64,000 nucleotides of DNA from Chelonoidis abingdonii. Taxonomy: Eukaryota > Chordata > Testudines > Testudinidae. The stretch covers positions 7,460,317-7,524,316 of the forward strand of contig NC_133770.1 of assembly GCF_003597395.2 (NCBI RefSeq). The letters run 5' to 3'. Each line of letters opens with the position of its first letter. The stretch's first letter is position 1. The position numbers were made by a program, and so were the translations under genes. The notes under the pieces were generated by a model. The model saw only the letters and a list, made by a program, of their open reading frames with translations, searched no databases and was not told the DNA's origin. Shown in pieces: positions 32,385-43,089 of the stretch.

Positions 32385-32800
32385 GGCATGAAATCTGAGT
32401 TTAAGGTTAAAAGAAGGTCTTGTGGCTAAAGCACTGATCCAGGACTTCTGAGTGCTGGCTTTGCTTCCTGCCTTTGCTGAAAGTCACTTCATCTCTATTT
32501 CTCCATCTCTAAAGTGGGGTTATACTACTTCACGAGGTATTTGTGTTAGTGTTTAATCAGATGTTATGGTGATGGGGGAGGGACAGATAAGTAGACAGAC
32601 AGTGTCCCAGTGGGCACTGCTTGAAACTTACAGTCAGGAGATCTTGTTTCTATAGCTTTGTCTGTGTCATCTTGGACAAGTCATTGCAACGTCCTGTGCC
32701 TCAGTTTCACCCACTTGTAAAAGAGGAGGGATAACAATACTTTCCTATCCCTATAAGCTGCTTTGAGATCTATGGATGGAAAGCATTATTTTATGGGCTA
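32385..32800 (+). repeat. MIR/CORE-type SINE remnants
   Basis: 32400-32530 has a tRNA-like head (gtcttgtggctaaagcactg) and 32600-32780 has the typical tail (ttggacaagtcattgcaacg; cctgtgcctcagtttcaccc; aagcattattt). Two old SINE copies in tandem are the simplest reading. Confidence 0.6.
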
Positions 32801-34010
32801 AAATATCTGGGTTCAAAGAATAAATGCTCTGCGCCAGATCATCAACTAGTATAAGCTGACTATCCTGATTTACACCAGCTAAAGATCTGGCCCTGTTCTA
32901 GTAACCATCAGAGAATCAATATTTGATGTACTGAGGATGAGTTTCATGCACCGGGCAGTACCTGGTGATAGTAACACTCCAGCAGACGTACTTTGTAGCT
33001 AACCCTTGTCACTGTTTTGGGCTCACTAGTTATTTATTTGTTTGGCTTGTAAGTGTCTGAAAGTCAAATACATTGCCAGGATAGTGCCCTAGAGCATAGC
33101 CCTCCCCCCCTTCTCCACCCCATACAGAGGTCATACAGCTTCCACTCAGTGCAAAGGAAAAAGGTTCAAAATGGGGTCCCTGCAACAATGTGCCACCGCT
33201 CCAGCATTGAGAGGAGCAGTCTGAGTTCTCGATGAGGCCTCACAAGTAGAGTTGGGTGAATAATGGATTGCTAAGTCTGCTGTCAATTCCAGGAGTGGAC
33301 GGAGTTTCTGGTTGAACCAAAATTGAAATTTTCAGTGAATTGAAAAGTTTTGGAAAATACATTTCCATTTCAGGTCAAATGAAATATTTTGTTTTGACAA
33401 CATCGTCGCGTTTTGTTTCAGTTTTGCTTGTTTTTCAGTGGTTTTGCTTGTTGCTTAATACAGTTAAAGGCCAGCCTGAAACCCCTCAAAGTTATGCTGC
33501 ATCAAAAATTCAAGTGTTTCGTTTCCAAAATGTCCAAAGGAAACATTCCAAATTTTTCAGAATTCTTGGTGTTTTTTCTCAACCGAGACAATCTGGCAAA
33601 ACTGGCATGAAGCTGGGACACTTTTTGGTGTTGCCGAAGCTGGATTTTTTTGCCAGCAAAAAAAGTTGGGGTCAAAAATGTTCACCCGGGAGTGAGGATA
33701 GGTCACAAAACATCCCTGATTTCTACCCATAGGGAAAGTACAGCTATGTACAGAGCTGGATGGAGGCACAGACACTAACGTCCTGTAGCCAGGGCTCTGT
33801 CTCCTGCACTCACACGATGACATCAGCTTCTCGACCCTTGTTTTTAAATAAATTATCTTTCTAGCCCTCGCTGTTGTGAAACATGATGTGCTGTACAATA
33901 CACCCGGCCTCTTGCTCTGCTGTTGCTGCTCTAAAGGGACCATCCTCCCCTTCACAGGTGCCACTCTGTCATTGCCAGTGGGCACAGATCGCCTCTTCTT
34001 GGTGAGGTTT
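32801..34010. other. Unique DNA with fuzzy AT-rich repeat
   Basis: 32831-32895 contains the gatttacaccagct palindromic unit. 33290-33660 is the diffuse ttttcagt/aaaatttt family, which opens the 130-codon frame at 33340-33732; that frame has no motif. No exon was supported. Confidence 0.5.
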
Positions 34011-34019
34011 CCCTGAGGT

Positions 34020-34384
34020 AGAGCCATAACAAGGAATTTTTTGTGCCCGAGGCAAGGGCCGGGTCCAGGCTCTTTAGCAGCGGGTTCCTGAGTCCCTGTT
34101 GGAGGGAAGGACCTGCTGCCGAATTGCCATCACTGCTTCATTCATTCTTCGGTGGCAATTCAGCGGCGGGTCCCTGAGTCCCTCTCGGAGAGAAGTATTG
34201 CCACCGAAGAATGAATGAAGTGGCGGCGGCAATTCGGTGGCAGGTCCTTCCCTCCAAGAGGAACTCAGGAACCCGCCACTGAATTGCTGCCACCAAAGCA
34301 CCGCCAATTGCGGTACAGCTGTGCCCCTCTGTTTTGCACGCCCAAGGCAAGTGCTTCACTCGCCTCGCCCTTGTTACAGCTCTG
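34020..34384. mobile_element. Palindromic MITE with 9-bp flanking repeat
   Basis: Ends agagccataacaagg and the complement of ccttgttacagctctg are inverted. A direct repeat ccctgaggt flanks the element (34011-34019, 34385-34393), consistent with an 8-bp hAT-style duplication plus one chance base. The interior is a large imperfect hairpin around gaatgaatgaag, repeated as ttcattcattcttc. Non-coding. Confidence 0.75.
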
Positions 34385-34479
34385 CCCTGAGGTGCTGCCT
34401 AGTGGGGTTGTGCATATACTTCCCCAGAGTGCTTTGCCCAGCCTTAGTCTGGTGCAATTACAGGGACTCAGAGGAAGCA

Positions 34480-34610
34480 ATCAAGAGGAGAGATGGTCCC
34501 CTGGTTAGTGCACCAACCTGGGAGACCAGGGTTGAGTTCCCTACTCTGTCTCAGATTCTCTATGACTGTGGGCCAGTGGCTCAGTCTCTCTGGCCCAGAT
34601 CCTTAAAGTA
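34480..34610 (+). repeat. tRNA-derived SINE remnant
   Basis: A B-box-like word (agggttgagttccct, about 34528-34542) preceded by ctggttagtgcaccaac, followed by gactgtgggccagtggctca, the MIR-type tail. It is old and lacks a clear A-tail or target duplication. Confidence 0.5.
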
Positions 34611-34780
34611 CTTAGGCTCCTAATTTTCATGGAAATCAATTCGAGTTGAGACCCTAAATGCCTTGAAGGGTCTTTGTGCCTCCGTTCCCGCACTGTTCAA
34701 TGGGGGAAACAGTACTGACCTACCTCACTGGGCGGTTGGGAGGGTACGTAGGGTTAAGGTTGTGAGGTGTTCAGAGAGTA

Positions 34781-35752
34781 CAGTAACTCCTCACTTAAAG
34801 TTGTCCCGGTTAACATTGTTATGTTACTGATCAGTTAGGGAACATGCTCATTTAAAGTTGTGCAATGCTCCCTTATATGGTCATTTGGCAACTGCCTGCT
34901 TTGTCCACTGCTTGCAGAAAGAACAGCCCGTTGCAGCTAGCTGGTGGGATTTGTAACCAGGGTGGACTGGCAGCCCCTCATCAGCTCCCCTCTCCCGTAA
35001 GTTCCCTGTGCAGCAGCTGCCCAGCAGGCTACCCAATTGCCGACAGTTCAGCTGTCCTTCCCCCACACTGCCCTGTGCTGCTCTTACCCTCTGCTTTGGA
35101 GCTGCTCTCCAGAGCCTCCTGCTTGCTGCGTGGGGATGGGCGGGAGGGGAGAAGATCAGTGCTACTCCCCTCCCCCTGATCCTTTATTCCATCTCCACAG
35201 AGCGGGGGTGGGGGGGGACACAGACACACAGGGCTCAGGATGGAGGGAGCTTGTTGGCAGCGCTATTGTCTCAACTTGCTGATCTACTTAAAAAGGCAAT
35301 ATACTTAGAGTGAGGTCAGCGTACTTAAAGGGGCAATGCGCATCTCTCTCTCCCACACACAGGGTGTGTATCTCTGTCTCTGTCTGCCATGCTGTCTCCC
35401 CTCCCTCCATTTGTGCTGCCTTGTAGAGTGTGAGGCTACATCAACAACAATGGGTTAACCCTTGAGGGCTCAGCAAAGTGCTAGTTCATCATTTAGCAGC
35501 AAGGCATTCCCTGGGAAATATCCCATCCTTGGACTTCATCACCTCAACCAAGCTTCACAATCATCATTGCTGTGCACAGTACTAAAATGGTTAAAACTTA
35601 TTTTGTGTCTGTGTGTGTTGAAAAAAATGTCCCTGGAACCTAACCCCTCCATTTACATTAATTTTTATGGGGAATTGGATTCACTTAACACTGTTTCACT
35701 TAAAGTCACATTTTTCAGGAGTGGAACTACAACGTTAAGCGAGGAGTTAGTG
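34781..35752. mobile_element. TA-flanked non-autonomous DNA element, best copy (972 bp)
   Basis: It begins cagtaactcctcacttaaag and ends taagcgaggagttagtg, inverted copies, with TA on both sides (34779-34780, 35753-35754). Subterminal ttaaagttgt / cacttaaagt repeats add symmetry. The interior is GC-rich and non-coding. TA duplication and a CAGT start suggest the Tc1/mariner supergroup. The elements inside CR1 at 18700 and 23669 are relatives. Confidence 0.75.
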
Positions 35753-35754
35753 TA

Positions 35755-36840
35755 CAGGAGTGTGTGTGCAGGGTCGGGGGGATATAAATACTCTACATTG
35801 CCTAGGAAGTAACACAGGCAATAAAAAATCCTGGTTCCACCCCACAGCCCCCGGGAGCCCAGATGGTCCAAGACTGAATGAGCACGGTGCTGCAGATCAG
35901 GTTCTAAACCTGTCGGAGGGGCCAGCTACGCTCACAGCAGAGGATGCTGTAGCTCAGGACTGAAGTACACTGACAGAGCTGTGGAAGGGACTCTTGTGCT
36001 GTGGATCTTCTCAGCTGTGAGAAAACAAATCTGCCTCCCATTTCCCAGCCTAAGAAATCACCCATTGTCGTTGCCTATCCTTCCTTACACCTCACCAGCA
36101 GCTCTTAAATTCCTGGGAGCAGCTGGTGCGGCACCCCCTATGGTCGAAATCTATGTGGCAAGCAATCACAGCTGCCTTAATTAATTCAGACAACAGCTGG
36201 GGTGCCCTAGAGTGGGCCGGCTGCCAGCGTTATTGTACCACAGCTGAGCGAGAGTTTGCCGTGCTGGCAAAAGGCACCAGGTGACCAGCCCTGGAGACCG
36301 AAAGATCCCTCCTCCACAGTGCAGATCTGATCTGCACAGCAGCACTGTGAGCAGCTCTCCCCCGGCGCACACACACAGGCCCACGCTGGAGGAAGGACAT
36401 CTAGAGACGATTTCAGTCCTCGTGGCCCATGCAGCGACTAACAATTGGGGTGAGTTTTTTGGTGATGGGGACTGAACGGAAACCCTGTGTCATGGGCTGC
36501 CAGCTGATTATGGTGGCATCTGTAGCTAAGATGTCCTTGGTTTCTCGGGATCTAACCAAAAGCTGATGCCCCCCCCCAGTCTGCCATAACGTATGCTACT
36601 TTGACCCATGGGGCCCTTGTTCCCATTACGACCTCTGTCACCCTCAGGGACAATTTTCTCTTGTAGCTCTCAAAAGTCCTGTAGAAAGGAGGGTCAGGAT
36701 CATTATCCCCATGTTACAGGTAGGGAAACTGAGGCACAGAGCAGGAACGTGACTTGCCCAAGGTCACCCAGCATGCAAGTGTCACAGCTGAGAATGGAAG
36801 CAAGTCTCCTGACACATAGGGCTGTGTCTTTGACACTGGC
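35755..36840. other. Unique DNA with a reverse MIR-type SINE
   Basis: 36700-36800 is a MIR-type tail in reverse (aaactgaggcacagagcagg; acttgcccaaggtcaccca). The rest has no recognised feature. Confidence 0.55.
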
Positions 36841-37517
36841 TGTCATAAACAGATAGTTAAGGGTTAATGTCTCTTTTACCTGTAAAGGATTAAGAAGCTC
36901 AGTAAACCTGGCTGACACCTGACCAGAGGACCAATAGGGGGACAAGATACTTTCAAATCTTGGTGGAGGGAAGTCTTTGTTTGTGCTTTTGTTGTTTTTC
37001 TTTGTTCGTTCTTGGGACTAAGAGGGACCAGACGTACACCCAGGCTCTCCAAATCTTTCTGAATCAGTCTTTCATGTTTCAAATTGTAAGTAATAGCCAG
37101 GCAAGGCAGATTAGTTTTGTTTTCTCAACTTGTAAATGTTTTTTTGCTGGAAGATTTTACCTCTGTTTGCTGTAACTTTGAATCTAAGGCTGTGGGGGGG
37201 TCCCTCTGGTCTATATGAATCTGAGTACCCTGTAAAGCATTTTCCATCCTGATTTTACAGAGATAGCTTTTAATTAAAGAAAGAAAAAGTAAAAATTATT
37301 TTTTAGATCTTTTATTGATTTTTCCTTGTTTTAAGATCCAAGGGGTTTGGATCTGTGTTCCCCAGGGAAGGTTTTAGGGGAACAGAAAGTGTGCCAGACA
37401 CTAAATTCTGTCTGGTGGCAGCGTTACCAGATCTAAGCTAGTAATTAAGCTTAGAAGTGTTCATGCAGGTCCCCACTTTTGTACTCTAAAGTTCAAAGTG
37501 GGGAAAGAAACCTTGAC
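36841..37517 (+). mobile_element. Solo LTR family A (forward)
   Basis: It starts tgtcataaacagatagttaa, has gatctaagctagtaattaag near the end, and finishes with accttgaca, giving TG...CA ends. I see no matching target duplication (ctggc before, catac after). It abuts the Penelope-like remnant directly. Confidence 0.8.
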
Positions 37518-37559
37518 ACATACAATAGGCAACACTCAGAGATCCATGCCAAACATCAC

Positions 37560-37800
37560 CACACTCATCCCTTTCATCCTCACCCATCACAATATTACAA
37601 CAAACACTGTCCAAACCAGAGGAACAGCCGTGGGCACTAGGATGGCTCCCCAGTATGACAACACTGAAGAAGCATTTCAGGATAAATGCACCACAAAACT
37701 AATGATATACCTGAGATACAGCGATGATATTTTCATGCTCTGGACAGATGACCTAAACTCCCTCCTAGATTTCCACTCAACTTCAACAACCATCCGTTAA
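37560..37800 (+). pseudogene. Reverse-transcriptase fragment of Penelope-like element
   Basis: The frame 37498-37800 has the Penelope RT motif order: GTAVGTRMAPQYDN (fingers/palm motif before the catalytic box), then LMIYLRYSDDIFMLWTDD with the catalytic SDD at the usual YxDD position, then DLNSLLDF. It stops at TAA (37798-37800). Upstream RT motifs are missing and the downstream frame is broken, so it is dead. Confidence 0.8.
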
Positions 37801-37868
37801 ACTCATTCTAGAAACGGATTGTGCTGTCCAGAAAGTTGATGATAGTGTGGGAGTGTTCTAGATCATGG

Positions 37869-38079
37869 GTTCTCAAACTAGGGCCGCCGCTTGTTCAGGG
37901 AAAGCCCTTGGCAGGCCGGGCCGGTTTGTTTACCTGCCGCGTCCACAGGTTTGGACAATCGCAGCGAACCGCAGACAGTGAGAGCCGCAATCAGCCGAAC
38001 CTGCAAACAAAGCAGGTAAACAAACCAGCCTGGCCCGCCAGGGGCTTTTCCTGAACAAGCGGTGGCCCTAGTTTGAGAA
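37869..38079. mobile_element. Palindromic hAT MITE
   Basis: Arms gggttctcaaactagggcc ... aagcggtggccctagtttgagaacc are inverted over most of the length. The flanks share tctaga (left ttctagat, right gtctagaa), a decayed 8-bp duplication. Unusually, the flanking 17 bases also match in inverted orientation (tgtgggagtgttctaga / tctagaacactcccaca), so the local palindrome is longer than the element. Confidence 0.7.
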
Positions 38080-38440
38080 CCACTGGTCTAGAACACTCCC
38101 ACAATCAGCTTCAGCAATGGAACCCAACAAAGAGCTATCTTCACAGATCCAGTAACTACCCCAAACACACCAAGACATCTGTTTTCTACTGCCAGGCTCT
38201 CAAATACCACACAATATGCTGCAAGGAGAAAGTCTGGGATATACATCTTAACCCAATTTAAACTGTCTTCACCAAACAAGGACACTCCATCAGAGAAGTA
38301 GCTCACCTCATGAACAGGCCAAAGAAATGCTCCAGGAGAACTTGCTTCAATACAGAATAAAACCTCTCCAACCGCACACCCTAGCTGTCATTTAGCACAC
38401 TGGAAACCATATGAGGTATCATTAAACAAGCAATTACAAC

Positions 38441-40083
38441 TTAGGGCTGTCAAGAGATTAAAAAAAAAACCAATCGTGATTAATCGTGCAATTAAAAAAT
38501 AGAATACTATTTATTTTAAATATTTTAATGTTTACTACATTTTCAAATATGTTAATTTCAGTTACAACACAGAATACAAAGTGTAGAGTGCTCAGTTTAT
38601 ATTTACTACACATATTTGTACCGTAAAAAAACAAAAAAAAAATTTCAATTAACCTCATACAAGTACTGTAGTGCAATCTCTTTATCATGGAAGTTGAACT
38701 TACAAATATAGAATTATGTACAAAATAAACCCGCATTCAAAAATAAAACAATGTAAAACTTTAGAGCCTATAAGTCCACTCAGTCCTACTTTTTGGTCAG
38801 CCAATCCACTCAGACAAACGAAGTTGGTTACAATTTGCAGGAACTAATGTTGCCTGCTTCTTGCTTACAATGTCACCTGAAAGCGAGAACAGGTGTTTTC
38901 ATGGCACTGTTGTAGCTGGCGTTGCAAGATATTTATGTGCCAGATGCGCTAAAGATTCATATGTCCCTTCATGCTTCAAGCACCATCCCAGAGGACATGC
39001 TTCCATGCTGATGATGAGTTCTTGATAACGATCCAAAGCAGTGCAGACTGACTCATGTTCATTTTCATCATCTGAATCAGATGCCACCAGCAGAAGGTTG
39101 ATTTTCTTTTTGGTGGTTTGGGTTCTGTAGTTTCCTCATCAGAGTGTTGCTCTTTTAAGACTTCTAAAAGCATACTCCACACCTCGTCCCTCTCAGATTT
39201 TGGAAGGCACTTCAGATTCTCAAACCTTGGGTCAAGTGCTATAGCTATTTTTAGAAATCTCACATCGGTACCTTCTTTGTGTTTTGTCAAATCAGCTGTG
39301 AAAGTGTTCTTAAAACGAACATGTGGTGGGTCATCATCCAAGACTGCTATAACATGAAATATATGCAGAATGCGGGTAAGAGAGAGCAGGAGATATACAG
39401 TTCTCCCCCCCAAGGAGTACAGTCACAAATTTAATTGATGCATTATTTTTTTAACGAGCATCATCAGCATGGAAGCATGTCCTCCGGAATAGTGGTCGAA
39501 GCATGGAAGGGGCATACGAATGTTTAGCATAGCTGGCATGTAAATACCTTGCAACGCTCGCTACAAAAGTGCCGTGCAAATGCCTGCTCTCGCTTTCGGT
39601 GACATTGTAAATAAGAAGCAGGCAGCAGTATCTCCCTTCAACGTAAACAAACTTGTTTGTCTTAGCGATTGGCAGAATAAGAACAGGACTGAGTGGACTT
39701 GTAGGCTCTAAAGTTTTACACTGTTTTGTTTTTGAGTGCAGTTATGTAACCAAAAGAAATCTGCATTTGTAAGTTACACTTTCACAATAAAGAGATTGCA
39801 CTTGAGTACTTGTATGAAATGAATTGAAAAATACCATTTCTTTTGTTTATCATTTTTACTGTGCAAATATTTGCAGTCAAAAATAAAAATACAAAGTGAG
39901 CACTGTGCACTTTGTATTCTGTGTTTGAATTGAAATCAATATTGAAAATGTAGAAAAACATCCAAAAATATTTAATAAATTTCAATTGGTATTCTATTGT
40001 TATAAGTGCGATTAATTTTTTTTAATCATGATTAATTTTTGGGGTTAATCACATGAGTTAACTGCAATTAATTGACAGCCCTA
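38441..40083. mobile_element. Giant palindromic (foldback) hAT element, 1643 bp
   Basis: Ends ttagggctgtcaa and ttgacagccct-a are inverted and flanked by a perfect 8-bp target duplication attacaac (38433-38440, 40084-40091). The inverted arms extend far beyond ordinary terminal repeats: about 38441-39016 pairs with about 39459-40083, diverged but traceable (gcctgcttcttgcttacaat against attgtaaataagaagcaggc). The ~440-base centre and both arms carry the 3' part of a hAT transposase gene. A single arm occurs at 29698-30227. Confidence 0.85.
38881..39413 (-). pseudogene. hAT transposase C-terminal fragment
   Basis: Minus-strand frame 38976-39413 reads DVRFLKIAIALDPRFENLKC, then PKSERDEVWSMLLEVLKEQ, typical of the ZBED-like hAT transposases. 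After a frameshift near 39120 the code continues as ASDSDDENEHESVC (38899-39087), then LAHKYLATPATTVP, the start of the hAT dimerisation region. It lacks the BED finger and catalytic core. The right arm (39459-39700) holds a second, inverted copy of the dimerisation-region code. Confidence 0.85.
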
Positions 40084-40364
40084 ATTACAACCCATACTTG
40101 ATGGGGACCATGTTCTTAAAGAAATCTTTCCTGGACTCCCTCTTTTGGCCTTCAGACAACCCTCCCCCTCTCCCCAAGCTATCATCATAAGCAAGATCCC
40201 CAGAGAGCAGGACACACCAATTCAAAGTGCCACCAGACCCTCCCAGAACAATGGATGCAAAACCTGTCGACATATCTCCACTGCTACAAGGATCAACACC
40301 CTCCACAACCCACCTTTCAAGATCCAGAAGTCCAACACATCCCTATCACGGCCTGTGGTGTACC

Positions 40365-40615
40365 CAGGGGCGGCTCTAGGGATTTTGCCGCCCCAAGCAC
40401 AGCAGGCAGGCTGCCTCCCACGGTTTGCCTGCGGAGGGTCCGCTGGTCCCGCAGCTTCGGCGGAAGATCCTCTGAAGCCGTGGGACCAGCGGACCCTCCG
40501 CCGGCAAGCCGCAGAAGGCAGCCTGCCTGCCGCCCTCGTGGTGCCGGCAGAGCACCCCCCACGACTTGCCGCCCCAAGCACACGCTTAGCATGCTGGGGC
40601 CTGGAGCCGCCCCTG
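40365..40615. mobile_element. Small hAT element (251 bp)
   Basis: It runs caggggcggctctagg ... cctggagccgcccctg (16-bp inverted ends, nearly perfect) with a perfect 8-bp duplication ggtgtacc (40357-40364, 40616-40623). The interior forms a strong hairpin (ggagggtccgctggtcccgc with its complement about 40 bases on). Very GC-rich; the frames on both strands here are shadows. Confidence 0.9.
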
Positions 40616-40881
40616 GGTGTACCCCATCCAAAGTACTAACTGTCCCAATAACAACAGAGTAAACCCTGCACTCTTGAATGAACTCAGACAGAAAAATTAT
40701 AAAAAGACCATATCATCGGTGGGCAAACACTTTTCACAAAGCTATCACTCTATATCTGGCCTCTCAGTCCCCATCCTCAACACCTGTAAGCTTAAAGTCA
40801 TAACTTTACTAGATATTTTCTCTCTCACCAACAGAAGTTGGTCCAATAAAAGATATTACCTCACTCACATTGTCTTACTTA

Positions 40882-41592
40882 GGGCTAGTCTACACTAGGG
40901 AATTAGGTTGGTATATCTACGTCGCTCAAGGGCATTAAAAATTCACACCCCTAACCCCCAGTGTAGGCAACATTAGACTGAAGGAAGAATTCTTCCATTG
41001 ACCTAGCTACCACCTTTCCAGGAGGTGGATTGCCTATCATAGAATATCAGGGTTGGACAGGACCTCAGGAGGTCATCTAGTCCAACCTCCTGCTCAAAGC
41101 AGGACCAATCCCCAACTAAATCATCCCAGCCAGGGCTTTGTCAAGCCTGACCTTAAAAACCTCTAAGGAAGGAGATTCCATCACCTCCCTAGGTAACACA
41201 TTCCAGTGAAATAGTGTTTCCTAATAGTCAACCTAGACCTCCCCCACTGCAACTTGAGACCATTACTCCTTGTTCTGTCATCTGGTACTACTGAGAACAG
41301 TCTTTGGAACCCCCTTTCAGGTAGCAGCTATCAAATCCCCCCTCATTCTTCTCTTCTGCAGAATAAACAATCCCAGTTCTCAGCGTCTCCCAGCAATCCC
41401 AGTTCTCAGCGTCATAAGTCATGTGCTCCAGCCCCCTAATCAGTTTCGTTGCCCTCCGCTGGACTCTTTCCAATTTTTCCACATCCTTCTTGTAGTCTGG
41501 GGCCCAAAACTGGACACAGTACTCCCATCAGCACAGGTAGTGTCTTCACTGAAGCACTGCACTGACATAGTGTTTTAAGTGTAGACAAGCCC
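40882..41592. mobile_element. PIF/Harbinger MITE split by CR1
   Basis: Ends gggctagtctacac and the complement of gtgtagacaagccc are inverted, with the Harbinger-type 3-bp duplication tta (40879-40881, 41593-41595). Element sequence is 40882-41038 and 41526-41592; a CR1 fills the middle. The same family lies at 43090-43414. Confidence 0.85.
41039..41525 (-). mobile_element. CR1 LINE 3' end inserted in MITE
   Basis: Reverse CR1, 3' end at 41039 (catagaatatcagggttgg), extending to the ORF2 C-terminus (minus frame 41288-41482: KLERVQRRATKLIRGLEHMT). A small internal tandem repeat (aatcccagttctcagcgtc at 41368 and 41394) is a local duplication. Confidence 0.9.
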
Positions 41593-41599
41593 TTATGAA

Positions 41600-42520
41600 A
41601 TTAGTGAGGGGGGGGTGTTTCAGAGACATGACATTATGAAAGAGGCCAGTAGACATTAGTAGCAACAGAAACCATAGGTGTCTCTCAGCATAAAACAGCA
41701 CCTTATCAGTTACTCCCCCATCAGAATTCAGGAGCTGTAGATTCAAGGCTCAGTTCTGCAATAGATTCCCTATGTAGCTTGGGGGATATCAGCGGGTGTC
41801 TCTGTGCCTCAGTTCCCCAGTTGTGAAATGAAGATAATAACACTGCCCTACCTCTCAGGTGTGCTGAGAGAGGAAAGGCTACACGTGACTAGGAAATGGT
41901 CTTCTTGTCCTGTGAAAATTTTGGGGATTTTGCAAAGTTTTCCTTATCTTGAATCAGGACCAAAAGTAAAAAAATCTTGAAAATTTGTGTGAACCAAAAA
42001 TCTAAGGGGGGAAATGATTTGAGTCAGTCAAAATGTTTTGTTTTGATCATTTCCAAGCATCATGGCTTGATTTTGACCATTTTTTTTTTACTCTAATTAG
42101 CGCAACTTTCTAAACAAAAAGTGATTTTGTACCAGAAAACCAGAATTTTTTCAGTCTGAAAAATGTCAAAAATATTTTATTTCGCCAATTTGGAAACTTT
42201 TTTCAAAAAATTTTTGAGCTGAGAAATGCTTGAAAACTGACCTTTTCCAGAGAAAAGTTTCCATTTCACCGAACCAGTATTTTTGGACAAAAAAATCTTT
42301 TGTCAAAAATTCCCAACCAGCTCCGCCCACATCCAAGACTGTGAGGTACTTGGTTACTATGGTAATGGAGGCTGTATAAATATCTTACATAAATGTCAGA
42401 GTCTCGGTCCTCCTGCAGTAGGGCCATTTCTCTATGTTTGGGTTGCAAACACCAAAAGGGAATATTCATTTAAGAACAATGGTGTCCACTGAAAACTGAT
42501 TTAAAATAAATTCTGGGACT
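41600..42520. other. SINE remnant and fuzzy AT-rich repeat
   Basis: 41715-41900 resembles a MIR-type SINE (gtagattcaaggctcagttc; tgtgcctcagttccccagtt). 41930-42310 is the diffuse aaaatttt/ttttcag family. No gene was seen. Confidence 0.5.
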
Positions 42521-42525
42521 ATAAA

Positions 42526-42705
42526 GGAGGGAGAGATAGCTCAGTAGCTTGAGCATTGGTCTGCTAAACCCAGGCTTGTGAGCTCAATCCTTGAGAGGGC
42601 CATTTAGGCATCTAGAGCAAAATCTGTCTGGGAATTAGTCCTGCTTTGAGCAGGGGGTTGGACTAGATAAGCTCCTGAGGTCCCTTCCAACTCTGATACT
42701 TCATC
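42526..42705 (+). mobile_element. Cry I-type SINE (tRNA-derived)
   Basis: It has a tRNA-like head with A box (atagctcagtagcttgagc) and B box (gtgagctcaatccttgaga), then the body ggccatttaggcatctag and the CR1-shared tail gagcagggggttggactag. The head resembles tRNA-Lys, as in the Cry I SINE of cryptodiran turtles. Transcription would be by RNA polymerase III from the internal boxes. Confidence 0.9.
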
Positions 42706-42715
42706 ATTAAACTCA

Positions 42716-42959
42716 GGCTAGGTCTACACTGGGGGGTCAACCTAAGATACACAACTTGCATAGCTGAAGTCAGCATATCTTACCTGGCCATGAGGACAAC
42801 AGCAAGTCAACCACTACCACTCCACTTCCACCTCTCACCACAGTGGAGTTCCAGAGTGATCAGGGATCAATTTTATCACATCTGCACTAGACACAATAAA
42901 ATCAATCCCTGACAGATCGATCACTACCCACTGGATTAGTGGGTAGTGTAGACGTACCC
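42716..42959. mobile_element. PIF/Harbinger-like MITE, CpG-depleted copy
   Basis: Ends ggctaggtctacact and the complement of agtgtagacgtaccc are inverted; 3-bp flanks tca (42713-42715, 42960-42962). Same family as 7234-7537, with nearly all CpG sites changed to TG or CA. Confidence 0.8.
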
Positions 42960-43089
42960 TCAGCAACAAAGCACCTGCCACAGCACTCACTGGAAACTGG
43001 CTTAGTAGGAGATAAGAGTCTACTACTGCTGACAGAGTTGATCCTTTTACTCAGTCTATGCCTTAACTTAAAACCTTGCAGCTGCAGCA

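Larger units (their letters stand above)
37518..40878 (+). mobile_element. Penelope-like retroelement remnant with three nested insertions
   Basis: The RT region is followed by broken coding sequence that can be traced across the insertions: 37518-37868, 38080-38440, 40084-40364 and 40616-40878. The 3' tail (accaacagaagttggtccaa) ends the element. Inserted into it are a hAT MITE (about 37869-38079), a giant hAT palindrome (38441-40083) and a small hAT element (40365-40615), each with its own duplication. Confidence 0.7.

Noticed and set aside
33340..33732. 130-codon plus frame
   Set aside because: Lies in the diffuse ttttcagt/aaaatttt repeat and shows no motif.
40145..40662. 164- and 135-codon plus frames and opposing minus frames
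   Set aside because: They run through a broken Penelope remnant into the palindromic hAT element at 40365-40615; not a gene.
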